A stretch of DNA of 64,000 nucleotides from Phascolomyces articulosus (taxonomy: Eukaryota > Mucoromycota > Mucoromycetes > Mucorales > Lichtheimiaceae). How positions within the stretch are numbered: the stretch's first letter is position 1; each line of letters starts with the position of its first letter. The stretch is taken from contig JAIXMP010000016.1 of assembly GCA_025677815.1 (NCBI GenBank), positions 496,001 through 560,000 of the forward strand, in the 5' to 3' direction. A program made the translations under genes and the position numbers. The notes below the pieces were generated by a model. That model worked only from the letters and a program-made list of their open reading frames with translations, did no database searches and was not told where the DNA came from. Positions 22,311 to 35,800 of the stretch are shown in pieces.

Positions 22311-24883
22311 GGTTTTTTATAAAGTAGAAAAAAAAAGAGGTGTGTGTGAACAAAAGGAACTGATCGAAGTTTTAATGCGACACTTTTGCATCACCTTGAA
22401 AATAGGTCTGTGATTCGCTCGTCGGTGAACGAAACATCTCGTTGATTACTTAACCTATTTTCGAATCATCAAAATCATTCATTCAGGAACTGACTTGTTC
22501 TTAAGCTATATAACTTGATAAGGGATGTTTATTTGAATACTAAAGAAACATTGGGCAATTCTATTTATCCTTTTAGAATGATGATGACTTGTATATGAAA
22601 ATACTATATTCTTCCATTTATGACTTGATAGATATATCGAAATACATATACAAACATAGAAAGTATCTTAGGTCCGAGTCTCGAAGAAAACAAAAAAAAA
22701 AAAAAACCAATCCTATAATTCTAATTGATAAAACATAAAAACTCATGAAAGCAACATATCATCCTCTTTTCCCCTTATTCTGCTATTATGTTCTTAGTGT
22801 TTTGTCAAACCCAATAATATATATTGACAGTGATACAATTAGTAATTGTAGATACAAAGGATGAATGCGAAAAAAATAATAATCAATAAACTATGTTGTT
22901 TGGGCTAAGAGAGAAAACTAGATATATGAGCATAACTATTAACCACAAGGTTGAATCATGATATGTAAAAAAAATATTAATTAATAATAATAATAGGAAT
23001 AAATAGCTAGACTGAATATTTTTTTTTACCAGAAGCAGTGACATCTTCGAATTTTCATTATTCCTTTCTTTCGTATTTTACTACTATAGCTTCGTTACGA
23101 TGATTTCATGTTCATTTTGATCACCTTATTTTGGTTACTTTGTATTAAATAATGTTGTATCGCTTAAGTCGTGTATTAATTACATATATTGCTTAAATCC
23201 TAAATAGCACCGGCTTTCAAGTCTTTGTTACACGTTGACTCTCTCGCATTAATTATTGATTTCGTTGGGAAAACACGAAAAAAGTGCATCTTTTTTTGTG
23301 GCTGGCAAAAATTCGCACCGATCAAGTGAGAAATAGAAAAAGTACATCTTTTTATTTCTGCCCTTGTTCCTTTAAGTAAAAAAAAAATTCGAGAATTACC
23401 CTTCATATAATTAATACTAATTTCTAAACTACAGTAAGTCTTTATATCTTTATACATTCTTTATATTTATAATACATACGTTATATGGCTCTATAGCTGA
23501 TAATTAGTATATAATCATTGATGATAAACGGGTGATCTAGTGTATATTTCTATTGTGGGCAATTTAGTTTTAACATACCCAGAGAGCAGTACCATACTGA
23601 CTTATTGGTGTATATATTTATTATTGTTGTTAAATTTTTCTTGCATATACATATGTTACTATTTGATATATTGAATGTAACAATTTGATAGGATATACAA
23701 ATGCACAAAAAAAAGGTGCACCTTTTGAATGTGTATCTTTTTTCATGACACTCCTCAATAATAAAGTACACTGCAGCAAGCAATTGGAAAGTGACCAAAA
23801 AAGAAAAACATTGAAACAAACTTTAATTCCTTTTTAGTGTAACCATGGACAAGATCAAGTTATGGCGTGTGTTTTTGTTTGCAAAAATAGGTTTCGTTCA
23901 TTAAAAATAGTAAGTTGTTGCTAGATGACTTACAATCGTTAAACTATAAATTCATACAAAATGGAAGAGGAGGTGAGAAAGTTTAATGGTAAAATAAAAT
24001 CCTTAAACGCGCGCATATTGTCAGGTGAGATGGAACATATCATTTTTTCGCACCGTAATTTTGGATCTATTCTTTTCATTATTATTTTACCTTAAAATTC
24101 CTTTTTGTCTCTTATGATTCTTACTTATTAGTCATAATAACAATACTATATATCAGACTTAGTATATCACAAAAAAAACCACGATGATGCTGTACTACAA
24201 AGGTATAATATTGAACAAGTCCGGTTACTGATAACTTTCCTTTTTATAATAAAAACCTTAAATTCAGGACGACTGATTATCTCTCTTTTACAATTTAAGA
24301 TCTTGTAGCTATAGACTACATAAATATCATATGCACCTATTATTATTTATATATATATATATAAAAAGCAACTGGTTTACATTTACATTTTGAATGTATT
24401 ATCAAAAAGAAAAAAAATATGCTCATACGAATGATGTTATTGGGAACCAATTGATTTTCTTTTGTATTTATTGTACCAGTTAAAAAAAACAGGTACACTC
24501 CGCCCTTTTTGGAACCCATAAGTCAGATTAACATGACACATTCTTCTTTTCGAATAATGATAATAATGAAAGATGGTTAGTATAAACAAATGGAACATAA
24601 ATACAGGTCACCACCCTTATTTTTTTTGAGTGATATACACTGCGACGAATTGAAATAAAACCATGAGGTTTTACAATAATTCACTGTAAAGCCTCGCACA
24701 GCTAAAAAGAAAGCCGATCATTAAAAAAAAATATAAAAGACACACAACCCTTTTTTTGATCTCCGTTCTTATTTTCGCCTAAGATAAGTTTTTTTTTTTC
24801 TTCTTTTTTTCTGTTTCTTTTTTTTTTTTTTTTCATCGTTTTTTATATACGTTCACCTTACTTTTTTTTCATATAAAAATTAC
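22311..24883. other. AT-rich intergenic region, 2.6 kb
   Basis: Divergent promoter region between the dehydrogenase (-) and the MFS transporter (+). It is rich in homopolymer A/T runs. A short AAAGTGCATCTTTTT-like word recurs with variation near 23282, 23338, 23716 and 23731. No RNA gene or supported exon was found. Confidence 0.5.
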
Positions 24884-27235
24884 ATGCTTTCAACAAGCCC
24901 AACCCATACAGACACTATTCCAAAAGGTTCATGGTGGTCACGTGCAAGAAGATCCCATGTGGGTGTCGCTGCTGTAGTAGCCTTGACCTTATTTACGTAT
25001 GAAAGAATAGATAGATAAAATAAACTTTGAGAGATAGGATGAATAACTTTTTTATATGTGTATTAAAATAACAGTGATATGCTTACATATGGTGCCATTT
25101 TACCAGTATTACCCACTTTGATTATTAAGAAATTGAAAGGAGATTCTGCAATGGTTGGATTTTTATTTGGTTGTTATGGTAAATTGGATCTTTCATTGTT
25201 ATTATTATTAGAAACACAAAGGATGGAGAGAGAGAGGGGGGTGTTTTCAGTGTGTGATGTTTACATACAGATGATATTGCGTATTGTTTGTATATTAACA
25301 TGTTTTTTCTCCCTGCTTCGTTTCAGCATTTGGCCTCCTTATCGCTACACCTGTTTTTGCTATTTTATCTGACAAGTATCAAAATCGACGTGTCCCGATG
25401 ATGGCAGGTAAATATCATTAAAAATTTCAAAAATTAATTTAATAATCATCATAACAAATAACAACAAACAATTCATTATATAACAAATATTAATCATCAT
25501 TCATTTGGCAATGATAACAGGCTGTCTTGGATTAGTCGCATCAACATTATCTTTTGCTGCTGCTGAAACTTACTCTTTATTAGTCGTTGCTCGTGTTGCA
25601 CAAGGTGTTGCTGGTGGTGCTTCATGGTAAAAATTTTTTAATGCAATGTCTGAGCCCTCGTGTTAAATGGAGAGCATAAACATAAACAATCAATCAGTGG
25701 TGATTAATAAGAGTTTATATATAGGACCATTGGATTAGGATTATTAGCTGATGTATTTCCAACCAAACGTCTTGGAGTAGTGATGGGTACTGTGCTTACA
25801 GCACATACAGTGTAAGTTTTTACAAGGGCATAATAAAAGGGAGGTTTGTGAATGACGAATAGTTTATACCATCAGGCGTGGGATAAAATCCCCCCCCCAT
25901 ATCATGTGTAAAAAATTCAATTTAAACGTTAAGAGAAAATTGGATTGATTTTTATACAATAGTGGATTTGCAATTGGTCCTGCTGCAGGTGGTTTTCTAT
26001 TTGAATATGGTGGTTATTCAGCACCCTTTTTATGTTGCACTGCATTTGCCATTTTAAATTTCTTTGCTGTTTTATGGGTTGCTGAACCTCCTCATAATAA
26101 ACAATATACGACAAACACAAAAGCAAAATATACCCAAGATGGCCATGGTGATGAAGAAGCATCCACAGCAGCATCCAGTATTCGTAGTAACATCATGGAA
26201 GATGAAATTGAGGATGAAGGAGCTATTATTCCTTCTTCATCACCTCATCCAACAGAAGATACACCATTGATCAAGAATAAAACTCGTGAACAAAAACAAC
26301 CTATTACTATCTTGAGTTTATGCAAGAATTGGAGAATCATGTCTTGTGTCTTATGTACTGTAGTCAGTTCATCTGTGTTTTCCGGTATTGAACCTGCGTT
26401 CCCTATTCATTTGGAAAAGGCATATGATGCTTCGGCTTCTACTGTTGGATGTAAGTTTATCTATTTGTACATGTATATCTATACCTGGGAAGATAAATAA
26501 AAAAAAAGCTAATCCATGATTTTTTTTACAGTTATTTTCGTCTTTATGGTGATTCCAGGTACATGAGTCAATAAATTCATCTGTTTATTATTCATCATTA
26601 CTGAATAATGTGATTCTTCATTCATTAAAAACATTTTTTTTTCATCTAGCTTTCCTTGCTCCATTGGTGGGCCATTTATCGGATAGAGCAAGTATTTGAA
26701 TTTTTTTTAAAGTTGATTATGGCATACTAAAAATGAATAACAATAATTATAGATTGGACGTTATATCATTTCAGCTACTGGTATGTTAATGATGGCAGTA
26801 GCAGCACCTTTAGTTGCCATTCATTATTCCAGTGTTTATTGGATTATTCCTTCATTGATGGTATTTGGATTATCCAGTACAGTCACATTAACACCAATAT
26901 TACCAGAAATGGGTGAAGTGGTATATGATTTGGTAAGTTTTGTGTTTCTTATATATGTGTGTAACATATCATTGCATGATGAATAACCCTAAAAAACCTT
27001 ATTATTTATCGTCTTTTAGGGTGGTAATGCATATGCACAAGTGTATGCATTATATAATATGGCCTATTCCGCAGGCATGTTCTTTGGTCCTAATGTGGCA
27101 GGTCTTATTATGGATTATTCTGGATTTGGAACTTTAATGATTACATTTGCCGTGGCACTTTTAATTTGTAGTCCAGTGATGATGGATTGGAAACTTGTAT
27201 GGCGTTATATGATCCGCTTAATCACTCGTGGTTAA
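24884..27235 (+). CDS. MFS transporter, DHA1/vesicular amine transporter-like
   Basis: A 12-helix major facilitator. It starts at 24884 (MLSTSPTHTDTIPKG); exon 1 ends in AC and joins TGATATG at about 25076. It is then spread over roughly nine exons to a TAA at 27233. Visible features: helix 1 VGVAAVVALTLF followed by LTYGAILPVLPTLI, the loop 2-3 motif A-like VFAILSDKYQNRRVPM, motif C-like GFAIGPAAGGFLFEYGG in helix 5, a charged disordered central loop (about 60 residues, DEIEDEGAI), and FLAPLVGHLSDRIGRY as the second-half motif. The helix 5 and helix 11 sequences (YNMAYSAGMFFGPNVAGL) resemble the SLC18/vesicular amine transporter branch common in fungi. The substrate cannot be told. Confidence 0.85.
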
Positions 27236-27673
27236 TTAAGATCTAATTGATATAATAATAATAATACATTACACACCCTCCCCTTTCATTGTATAAATTG
27301 TATAAATAATATACATTCATTTGCCCTTCTCCTCCTTCCTTTTCAAACAAACACTATTATTATATCAGCACAAATGGGCAATCATCAAAGGAAGTTGAAA
27401 AAAAAAAGATTACAAACGTATGTATTTCTTCATTGTTGACAGAATCTGAAGGGGGGAGAGAAAAAAGTTGTTGGAGTTATCAAAGGAGAAAAAGAAAGAA
27501 GCAAAAGAATAAAAAAACGAAAAAAAAAGTTATAAAAAACGGGAGAAAATAAGAAAGAAATTGATAAAAGATGTTTGTTATGTTGTTATAATAATAGTGT
27601 TGTTATTTGTCGTTTGCTGCGAAAGAGAAAGAGGGTGATTGAAAATAAAGAGACGTTATGTTGGATATTTGAA

Positions 27674-27715
<42 letters not shown>

Positions 27716-27752
27716 TTGGGATTTGCATTATTTTTTATTATTATTATTTAAT
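27236..27752. other. 3' regions of MFS and Rho1 genes (convergent)
   Basis: Non-coding, purine-rich on the plus strand. It includes the (TG)n microsatellite just beyond the Rho1 stop. Confidence 0.55.
27675..27712. repeat. (TG)19 microsatellite
   Basis: A perfect dinucleotide run, 41 bp beyond the Rho1 stop codon. It reads as CA repeats in the Rho1 mRNA 3' UTR. Confidence 0.95.
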
Positions 27753-29385
27753 CTACAGGATGGCACACTTGGAAGATTTTCCCTTGGGACGACCACTCTT
27801 GGTAGTCATTAAAGCAGCACGAGTGGCATTTTCGAAAACTTCACGAACACCATCACCATCCTTTGCAGAACATTCCAAGTATTTATAAGCACCAATCTTT
27901 TGAGCCACGGCCATACCTTCTTCATAAGTGACAGGTCGTTGAGAAGTCTTTCTCAATTCTTCAATGGTATGAGGATCATTTCGCAAATCCTTCTTACAAG
28001 CAACAAGAAGGATGGGAAGTCCTTGGCAGAAATGCAAGACTTCAGAGATCCACTATTGATTGATTGAACATATTATTATATTAGTTATTGTTGTCATGGA
28101 GATCGTGTTACCATGGTTACGGTTACTATGGAACACAATGATCCAAGTTACCATGGTAATGGTTGCTATGAAAACAACAATAGCATTGCCATGGAAATAG
28201 TATTATAACAACCCCTCTCTTCCTCCACTCTAATTGATATAGAAAGAAATGCTTTACCTTTTCTTGAACGTTATCAAGAGAGTCAGGCGAATCAACAGCA
28301 AAGCAAATGAGGATCACATGAGAGTCAGGGTAGGACAAAGGACGAAGACGATCGTAATCTTCCTGACCTATTTACCAAAAAAGGAATAGATCAAATAAAA
28401 AAAGAATTGAGATAAATAAGTATCAGATTGCACGAGGAGTTGAATTTGATATATATATATATATATACACTCCTTCTCTTTTTTCTCAGCCATCAACATT
28501 GTTCTATGTGTCTTCCCCCTTTCAACCAAACAAAAGAAGTGTATTATAATTTACCAGCAGTATCCCATAAAGCCAATTCAACCTTTTTGCCGTCAACTTC
28601 TACATCAGCCACGTAGTTTTCAAACACAGTGGGTACATAGAGCTATATAAAAAGAAAAAGTAATAGAGTAAGTAAAAATAAGTTTTTTGTGCTATGAATA
28701 TTTATAAAAAATGGGTGTACGTGTGTAGCCATAAAAATGTGTGTGTGCGCGTTTGCGCGTGGTGCTATGCAACTTTCTTAAACTCCGATATTCTTTTTTC
28801 TTTCCCTTCTGCACAACCCAAAAATCCACACACACACACACACTCCCACCCAACCAAAAAAAAAATAATCATCTTGAAAAAATAAACCCCTCCTCTTCTT
28901 TCCTTCCTCTTACTCCTCCTCCCCCCAATAGGAGAAAAATGAGATAAAAAAAGGGACCAGTGTAAAGAGATTTGAATGTAAAAAAGAGCGCGCCCATCAT
29001 ATATGAATAACTTTTTGGAACGCACACAAGAAAGGGATATTTTATCCTTGCTTTTTTCTTCAACAATGAAAAAAAAATAGGATAATAGAAAGAATGAAAG
29101 AAAGAAAGCAATAAACAAAACGTAGCATGATCATGTAATAATATTCATCATCATACGAATAATTTTGTTGTTAAGAAACTTACCTCAGGGAAAGTGCCCC
29201 TGGAGAATACAATTAAAAGACAAGTCTATTATTTTAGTACCCAAATAATTATTAGTTTCATATATATCATGTAAAACTCTACAACCATCATCCAATAAAC
29301 CATAGAACAGCAATCTATAATAATTTACCTTGCCACAAGCACCATCACCAACGATAACGAGCTTTCTTCTAAGTTCGGATGCCAT
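27753..29385 (-). CDS. RHO1: Rho1-type small GTPase
   Basis: Controls cell-wall glucan synthase, Pkc1 signalling and actin in fungi. Five exons (29329-29385, 29184-29225, 28555-28642, 28258-28367, 27753-28052) give 198 residues. All Ras-superfamily motifs are present: G1 GDGACGKT (13-20), the Rho effector loop [14 protein letters not shown]3 [18 protein letters not shown], the Rho insert region ([17 protein letters not shown]), and G4/G5 CKKDLRN and [10 protein letters not shown]. The C-terminus [10 protein letters not shown] is a CAAX box ending in Leu, so geranylgeranylation is expected. The first 19 codons form exon 1, splitting the P-loop at GK/T. Intron 4 (28053-28257) carries an imperfect tandem repeat. 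Confidence 0.96.
28107..28170. repeat. 40-bp-period imperfect repeat in Rho1 intron
   Basis: The 24-bp blocks at 28107-28130 and 28147-28170 match at 21 positions, and each contains the palindrome TTACCATGG. Related CATGG words flank them at 28094 and 28189. Confidence 0.75.
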
Positions 29386-29565
29386 TTTTGTTTGTTTGAT
29401 TTATATAACCTATCATGAAATAAAAAGAATAAGTAAATAGGTCTATACTGAAAAGAGGGGGGAGAGTGTTGTCCATTTCATTTATGAAATGAATCATCAT
29501 CTCGGTTCTATTTTTTCAGCCCCATTCATTCTTTTTTTCTCGAGTTATCGTTTTTATCATCTAGA

Positions 29566-29598
29566 TAAAAAAAACCACCATGATGGTGGGTTTTTTTT
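29566..29598. repeat. Inverted repeat upstream of Rho1
   Basis: A-run, CCACCAT, G, ATGGTGG, G, T-run: a stem of about 15 bp with a one-base loop and one bulge, about 180 bp upstream of the Rho1 ATG. Confidence 0.7.
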
Positions 29599-29855
29599 AT
29601 ATAAATGTACATAATGTTTCCCGCCTTTTTTTTTGATGATGAAAAAGAATGGTTGTAAACAATGTTATGATTTTTACCTTGAAAGTAAATTAAAAACGCG
29701 GGAATCAGGTAAAAAGTCGAGTTCTAGAAAACTGGTATCTCAAGTAGGAGTCGACAATAAAAAAAAAAAGATCAAAAGATTTAAAAAGAGATGTTTTTTT
29801 TTCTCGTGAAAAAAGATGAAGAGTAAAAAAAAAGAGAGAAAAGAGAGGAAATAGG

Positions 29856-29899
29856 ACCAGCAAGCTTTTTTTCCTTTGGGGCAAGCAAGCTTTGCTGGT
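29856..29899. repeat. Second inverted repeat upstream of Rho1
   Basis: ACCAGCAAGCTT pairs with AAGCTTTGCTGGT (one bulged base) across an 18-20 base loop. Confidence 0.65.
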
Positions 29900-32800
29900 T
29901 TTTTGCTGTTCTTGAACACCCGCGACAGAGAGTCGACGTGGGTGTTAAATTTAGGGTCTCGCTTGAAATTTATATGTAAAAAAAAAGGTACTACCACACT
30001 CACACACACATATAAAAAGCATGCGCCATATCAAAAACTTATTGTGAAACACATTTTTTCACTCCAAATAAAAAAGAAATGCTTTTGTTCCCCCCCTTCT
30101 TTATTGTTATATACATATCAATAATAACTAGTGCCTATTTTGCGTAGCAACAGTAACATCTCTTAATGATATAAAATAATGAGTGCGTAGTAATAGCGGG
30201 AATTCCCCATTATGATCTAGATCATCCTATGACACCAGATTATATACTCAATTTAATTTTTCATTTGACATGAATACAGAAATTCTTTTATTATTATTAT
30301 TATTTTAAACTTTAACTTTTTTCATATTTATACTATTTTGCACACTGTTGTCTTTTTATATAATCATATAATATTATCACACTTTTATTTCTTCACTAAA
30401 AATCATTTGTTATATAAACATATAAATACAAATAAAGTCATGGATCGTCCCTTAATTATTATTATTTTAGGCAGTGTCATTTTTTGGTTTCGGCTGAGTG
30501 TTCGTTTTTGGAAGCTTGGCACGGCCTTTTTTTGTCACACGAGTTGTGATTTTTTGGCTTAGCAAAATATCTAATATTTTACTTAAACACCCCAATGGTG
30601 TGGCAAAAAAAAAGTTGGAGTAGTAGCAGATCATTCAAGCATATCATAAAACAATCCAACTCATCCCCCCCCCCAAAAAAATATGATCTTATTACCAATG
30701 ATCACTTCAATTTTAATAATAAGGGATCATAAAAAAATATCATGGTTGATTGAAAAAAGAGGCGCAAGTATTACTAAATGATAAATTGTAATACGTGGAT
30801 TAGATGATTCAAATGGAGGAATTTTACCACAGATATGATATCATACAATCATTAGGGGTGTGGCGTGTGTAAAATGGATGTGATGGGGGAGTGTTTTTTA
30901 TTTTAAACATCAAACGTTAATTATCATATTTTTAGATTTCAAACAACAACAACATTCATTGCATATACGAACTAACTATATTATCATCGTTTTTTTTAAA
31001 AAAAGGTTAAACTATAAATCATAGCTACTATTAATATCATAAATGACTTCTTTGAACTCGGAATTTTTTTTGTAATCCTTTCATTTGATAAAAAAAATAC
31101 AAGAAAGGCTTGGCTTGCTTAATATTATCCCATTAATCCCTCCTCCCCCCTTTTTTTCTTGTTGATCATGACATGATAATAGGCAATAACTTGATATAGG
31201 TTATTGTATCCGTTATGTATAATTATGTTTGAGAACCCAGTATTATGGCAAAGTTGCTATAAGAGATGATAGTCTAGCCGATCTATCCATTCCAAATGAG
31301 TGATTACTATATTCTTTAGATTCATAGTTGTTATTTATTACCGAAAAAAAGCCGGATTGACATGATGCTGATGGATTTCACAGATAGAATTAATTGGGAT
31401 AATTTCTTTTGGGAATGGAGAGAAAGAGAGCCCATTTGGCTTGATGATATTCGAGATTATAGCACCCTCTCCTTCTGACTGATTTTATATGCATGACTTT
31501 ATTTAGGTCATACGTAGCTTTGTATCTTTTTGTCGTGGTATATATATGGAACAATATCATTAGTATGCATATTGCTTTATGACTATGTATTATCGCACCG
31601 TTAGCTTTTGACGATGTACGCCTTTGTAGTGTTTATTGCGTATAGCGTTATTAAAAAATGGGTCAAGCTGGTACATCTAAGTTTTTATTGTGTATTCATT
31701 GCTGATATGTAATAAATATAATAGGTAATAGAAAACCAAGAATAGCGTTATTAGCCCGCGATAGAAGAGTACAGTATGATAATAGACAGTAAGTTCTGTT
31801 GCTTATTTTACCTTAAGAATAGATCAAGTTTTTATTGGTAATTCATCATAAATTGATGTAATGGTTTGCAAAATAAATCTGGCGATACTTCTTGTAAGTA
31901 CGTAAAGATAAGTATATAGAGCAATCAGAAATAGCAATGGTACATTGGTCTATTTTTGATTATGTAGTATGGGGTACGCAACAAGTGAATCGTGGGTGTT
32001 TGTTAATAAAATCTTTCTCCTTTATTATACCGTCAAAGATTATGCCTTATTACACCGCCAAAGATTATGGGTACTGGTTCCTAAAAGCGCTTTGTTCTCT
32101 TTTAAACTTTCCACTTTCATTACCGTGCTACAATAGCTTGCTTTGCATGTTTGCTTCAATCAAAGTAAAGTGTGCTTTATATAAAAGAACCACCAACATT
32201 GCTTTGTAACTAATAATGTTCTCGTCTGGTATTTGTAGCATGAAGTCCAACCGTTCAGTCATCCATTCGTACTATTTGTTTTTTATTATATCAGCTTCCA
32301 TATATTGAAAGTCACAAGCCGCCAATAAAGATGGTATAAAAAGGATAAAAAGGTTGTTTTCTCTTCTTGTTTTTCAACAATATTGATGGTTTTATATATC
32401 TCCACAGTATCACGATCGGAGTAATGCTTCCTGTATGATCGTTACTGTATAATACTACCATGTCAACAAATAAAATATAAAACTATTAATTAATAACTCG
32501 TTGTTATGATTAGCTATTATTACATCCATATACTAAGAGTTGTAGTTTATAGTAGATGGAGAAGAAATTATTTTTTGATACTTCAAAATATTTTTATTGT
32601 TCCATGTATAGGAAGATTCAATCAATTCGTCGTTTTTAACCTTTACGTATAACATTTTTCTAATTGCGTCTATGATGACTCCATTGTTTGTTTCTATATC
32701 ATGGAGGATAGAACTTGTATTAATTTTTCATACTTAAATTACCATTCTGTGAGTATCCATTGGCTACTACTGTATATACTACAATGATTCATTATTCTGC

Positions 32801-35800
32801 TCATGCTTATTACACACAACGGGTGTCGTTTTTTTTCTAAAAAGAGAGCACTATGATGGACGTATCTCCTTTTCATTCAGTTTCAGTACATAAATGCCAC
32901 TTCTTTTTTTTTCCTTTGCTGTTGCTACTAGATCAAGGTATAATTATATAACAGATGCACCTTTGTGAGAATTTTTGCCAGTATACGTGCCACAGTCCAT
33001 GTGTCTATCTCATGCCCAATTTGGATAGATTCTTTCAATAAGTATATACATTTACTGTTTAGAAGTATTTTACAAACATTGTCCTTTTATAAACAATACT
33101 GTAGATAAAAAATATAATCTTGGCAAAAATAATACACAGTTCGGTGAATCCCCACAGAGCCAGCACTTTGATATATCCAACTGGGCCTTTTTTTTGTTCT
33201 TTGTCTTTTTCACAGGTCGATGGAAATTGCAAGCTGCTTTATAGAAAGTGGAAATACCCAAAAAAAAACCACTCGCTCCAAAATAAAATAATCCAGTGTC
33301 TATATGTAATTAAATAAAGTAAATGGTGAATCATAATAAAGGTATTGTTCTGCCGTTTTGCATTACAGGATAATAATACCTGCTACGTTCGTAAGGTTCA
33401 ATAAACAGCAGTGAGTTATTATTTTTTAGTTATATTCAAACTTGAAGCGGTATGATAGGAGTGTCTGACATATGTATAAAAAATCAATAGTCGTCATTTC
33501 ATTTTATTTGCTTATGGAGAGATAAATACATATAATCTTCAGTATTGAGCCATCCACACATTTGTTGTCTTTTACCACAACATACTTAAACCGATTGATC
33601 ACAGTTGTATATACATATACGACTTTCCATATTTGAAATGAGGTATTCAACAGCAATAAATGCATCTCGAATATGCCTGTCCACCAAGTGAATGAAAAAA
33701 CTCTTGGCATCTTATGGATGTGTACATCAGCCATCTTGTCTTTTCCGTAAAAGCACGTTCAGTTCATAACTTTGTTACAAATAAATCAACGCCTTTTACC
33801 CTATAGATATACATCAAATGAAGCGAGAATTATGTCGATAATATTATTTTGAAGCCACATTATTGGATTTGCAATCGGCATCCTTGACTAATTTTAAAAA
33901 TGTATTCTTGGCCAAGCAATGTCGCCGCCTATGCGCCTTTTATTTTTTACATGGGAATATGAAGAAGCATCATGAATTTATATGCTGGAAAACTGTTCAA
34001 CATCTTCATTGTATGGTCCAGTGGATAATCCAAAATGCATTCCCGAACCTTATTAAAAAATACAATGCTGAATGAAGAAGGATATATAACGTATTTTGTT
34101 CATGGGTAGTAATAATTTTTTACACATATAAAACAGTATTATAAAATTCTTTACTATACCAGATTCCTACACCTCCTTCTTGTCGTCATTTTTCCTTCAT
34201 GCATCCTTTGTTGCATTCCTTTGTTTGATCCATGTTCGAAAATATACCATTTGTTTTTTTCCTCGAAATTGCTTTCAAATAATGATATTATATTGTTACA
34301 ATCAATCCTCCATTAATAAAGCTGTTCTTTTCGTGGTTTAGTGAGAGATTCATTATCATTGTAAGTCAAAAACTTTTTGGACTTAAGGTATGCATCAATA
34401 CGTCAAAGTGATTGAACGGAAAATTTTGCTGTTCATGATATGTATAATAATACGGAACCGTAGAAATATAGCATTCAAGTTATAGCAAAAAAATACTGTT
34501 TCCTTTACTTCCAGGTATTTTTCAGTGTAATCCTGACAAAAGGAAGTGTATATCATCATACTCGGTATATGGGGGCATGGCATTACTTGAACTTTGGAAA
34601 GCAAACAAGGTTTCAAAGTATCCTACGTTTCTTGATATCTTGAAGTAATACGTATAAACACAAATAGTATTTTATGCGTTTAACAACAGATCTCTTTTCA
34701 ATCAGGGTGGTCGAAACATTTGGCGTTTTCTACCAAAAAATAATAATTTTATTTGCGTGTGGTGTTTTCTTGGTACAGAAGGCGATCTTTCGATACAGAG
34801 TTATGACTTTTTTTTATGGTAAGGCGTCTGATTTACCAATAAAATCGTACGCCCTTTTTTTTGTATAAAGTATATAACACGATGGCCCTTCTTCTGTTAA
34901 TAATGAAAGCAGCAATAATATGAACTATCCTGTTTGTTTGCTTTATTTACAGATATTACTGTCGTCAATGGTGGGCTCTTTGTAAGAAACATGAAATTGA
35001 TGGAGTCCTTTTGTCCATGAATAAACCATTACATGCGAGTAGCTTATAAACCGTTCTAGAAAGGGACTAGTAATATAGCGTTGAAGTATATAACAAACCC
35101 ACTTTTATTTTCCATTCGTTTTCATCATTCTATGTTCTTTCCAGTGGAATTCGTCATTTTTTAGGCTTTGATTTGTTTAAAATTATTGCGCCTTTCATCT
35201 TATTAAAAAGATGATGCTTTTAACTAGTAAACGTTTGTAGTACTTTTATGTTTCACAGCCATTACTTTTTCCGGCATAGCAAAAAGGGATAAAGAATAGT
35301 ATAATGGAAGCAATTTGCTTTATTGACACCCATGCTTATCGCAAGAGTAGAATAAAGAGAAACATGCTTTAACAAAGGAAGAGGAGAAAAACAACACATA
35401 TATACTGTGAATGTTATATGACCTTTATTGAAAAAATATTTCAGCCCAAACTTACAACAGCAATATACTTTTCGTGACAATTTATAAGATAATTTATAAG
35501 ATATATTATGACAAGACAACATCAATCTTCTCTAATATTAAATTATTTTATTTGTATATAAAAGCGTCATATTTTCAACTTGTTATACACATAATATGTA
35601 CAATACGTAGCCTTTCAAATTGATAGTAGTACTGGAGATCTATATCATACATAATCAGCTATTATTGAATAGCAGAATACAATTCTGCATATGACATTGA
35701 GTAGAAATATTATTAGTGTAACATTAATGCAACAAAGTATTCTATGTAAACCTGGGAAACTTGTCTCAGATGATCATGATTCTCATTTCAATACTCCTTT

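Noticed and set aside
23200..23819. Two minus-strand open frames of 85 and 89 codons
   Set aside because: Composition follows the AT-rich background, no motif, no splice context.
27676..27888. Open frame starting in the TG repeat
   Set aside because: Reads alternating Cys-Val from a microsatellite and then the antisense of Rho1.
28741..29118. Several open frames on both strands in Rho1 intron 2
   Set aside because: They arise from CA/CT-rich simple sequence within an intron of a well-defined gene.
31937..32209. 90-codon plus-strand open frame in the gene desert
   Set aside because: No recognisable domain or flanking exons; length is possible by chance in 7 kb.
33863..34075. 70-codon plus-strand open frame
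   Set aside because: No similarity recognised and no supporting splice or start context.
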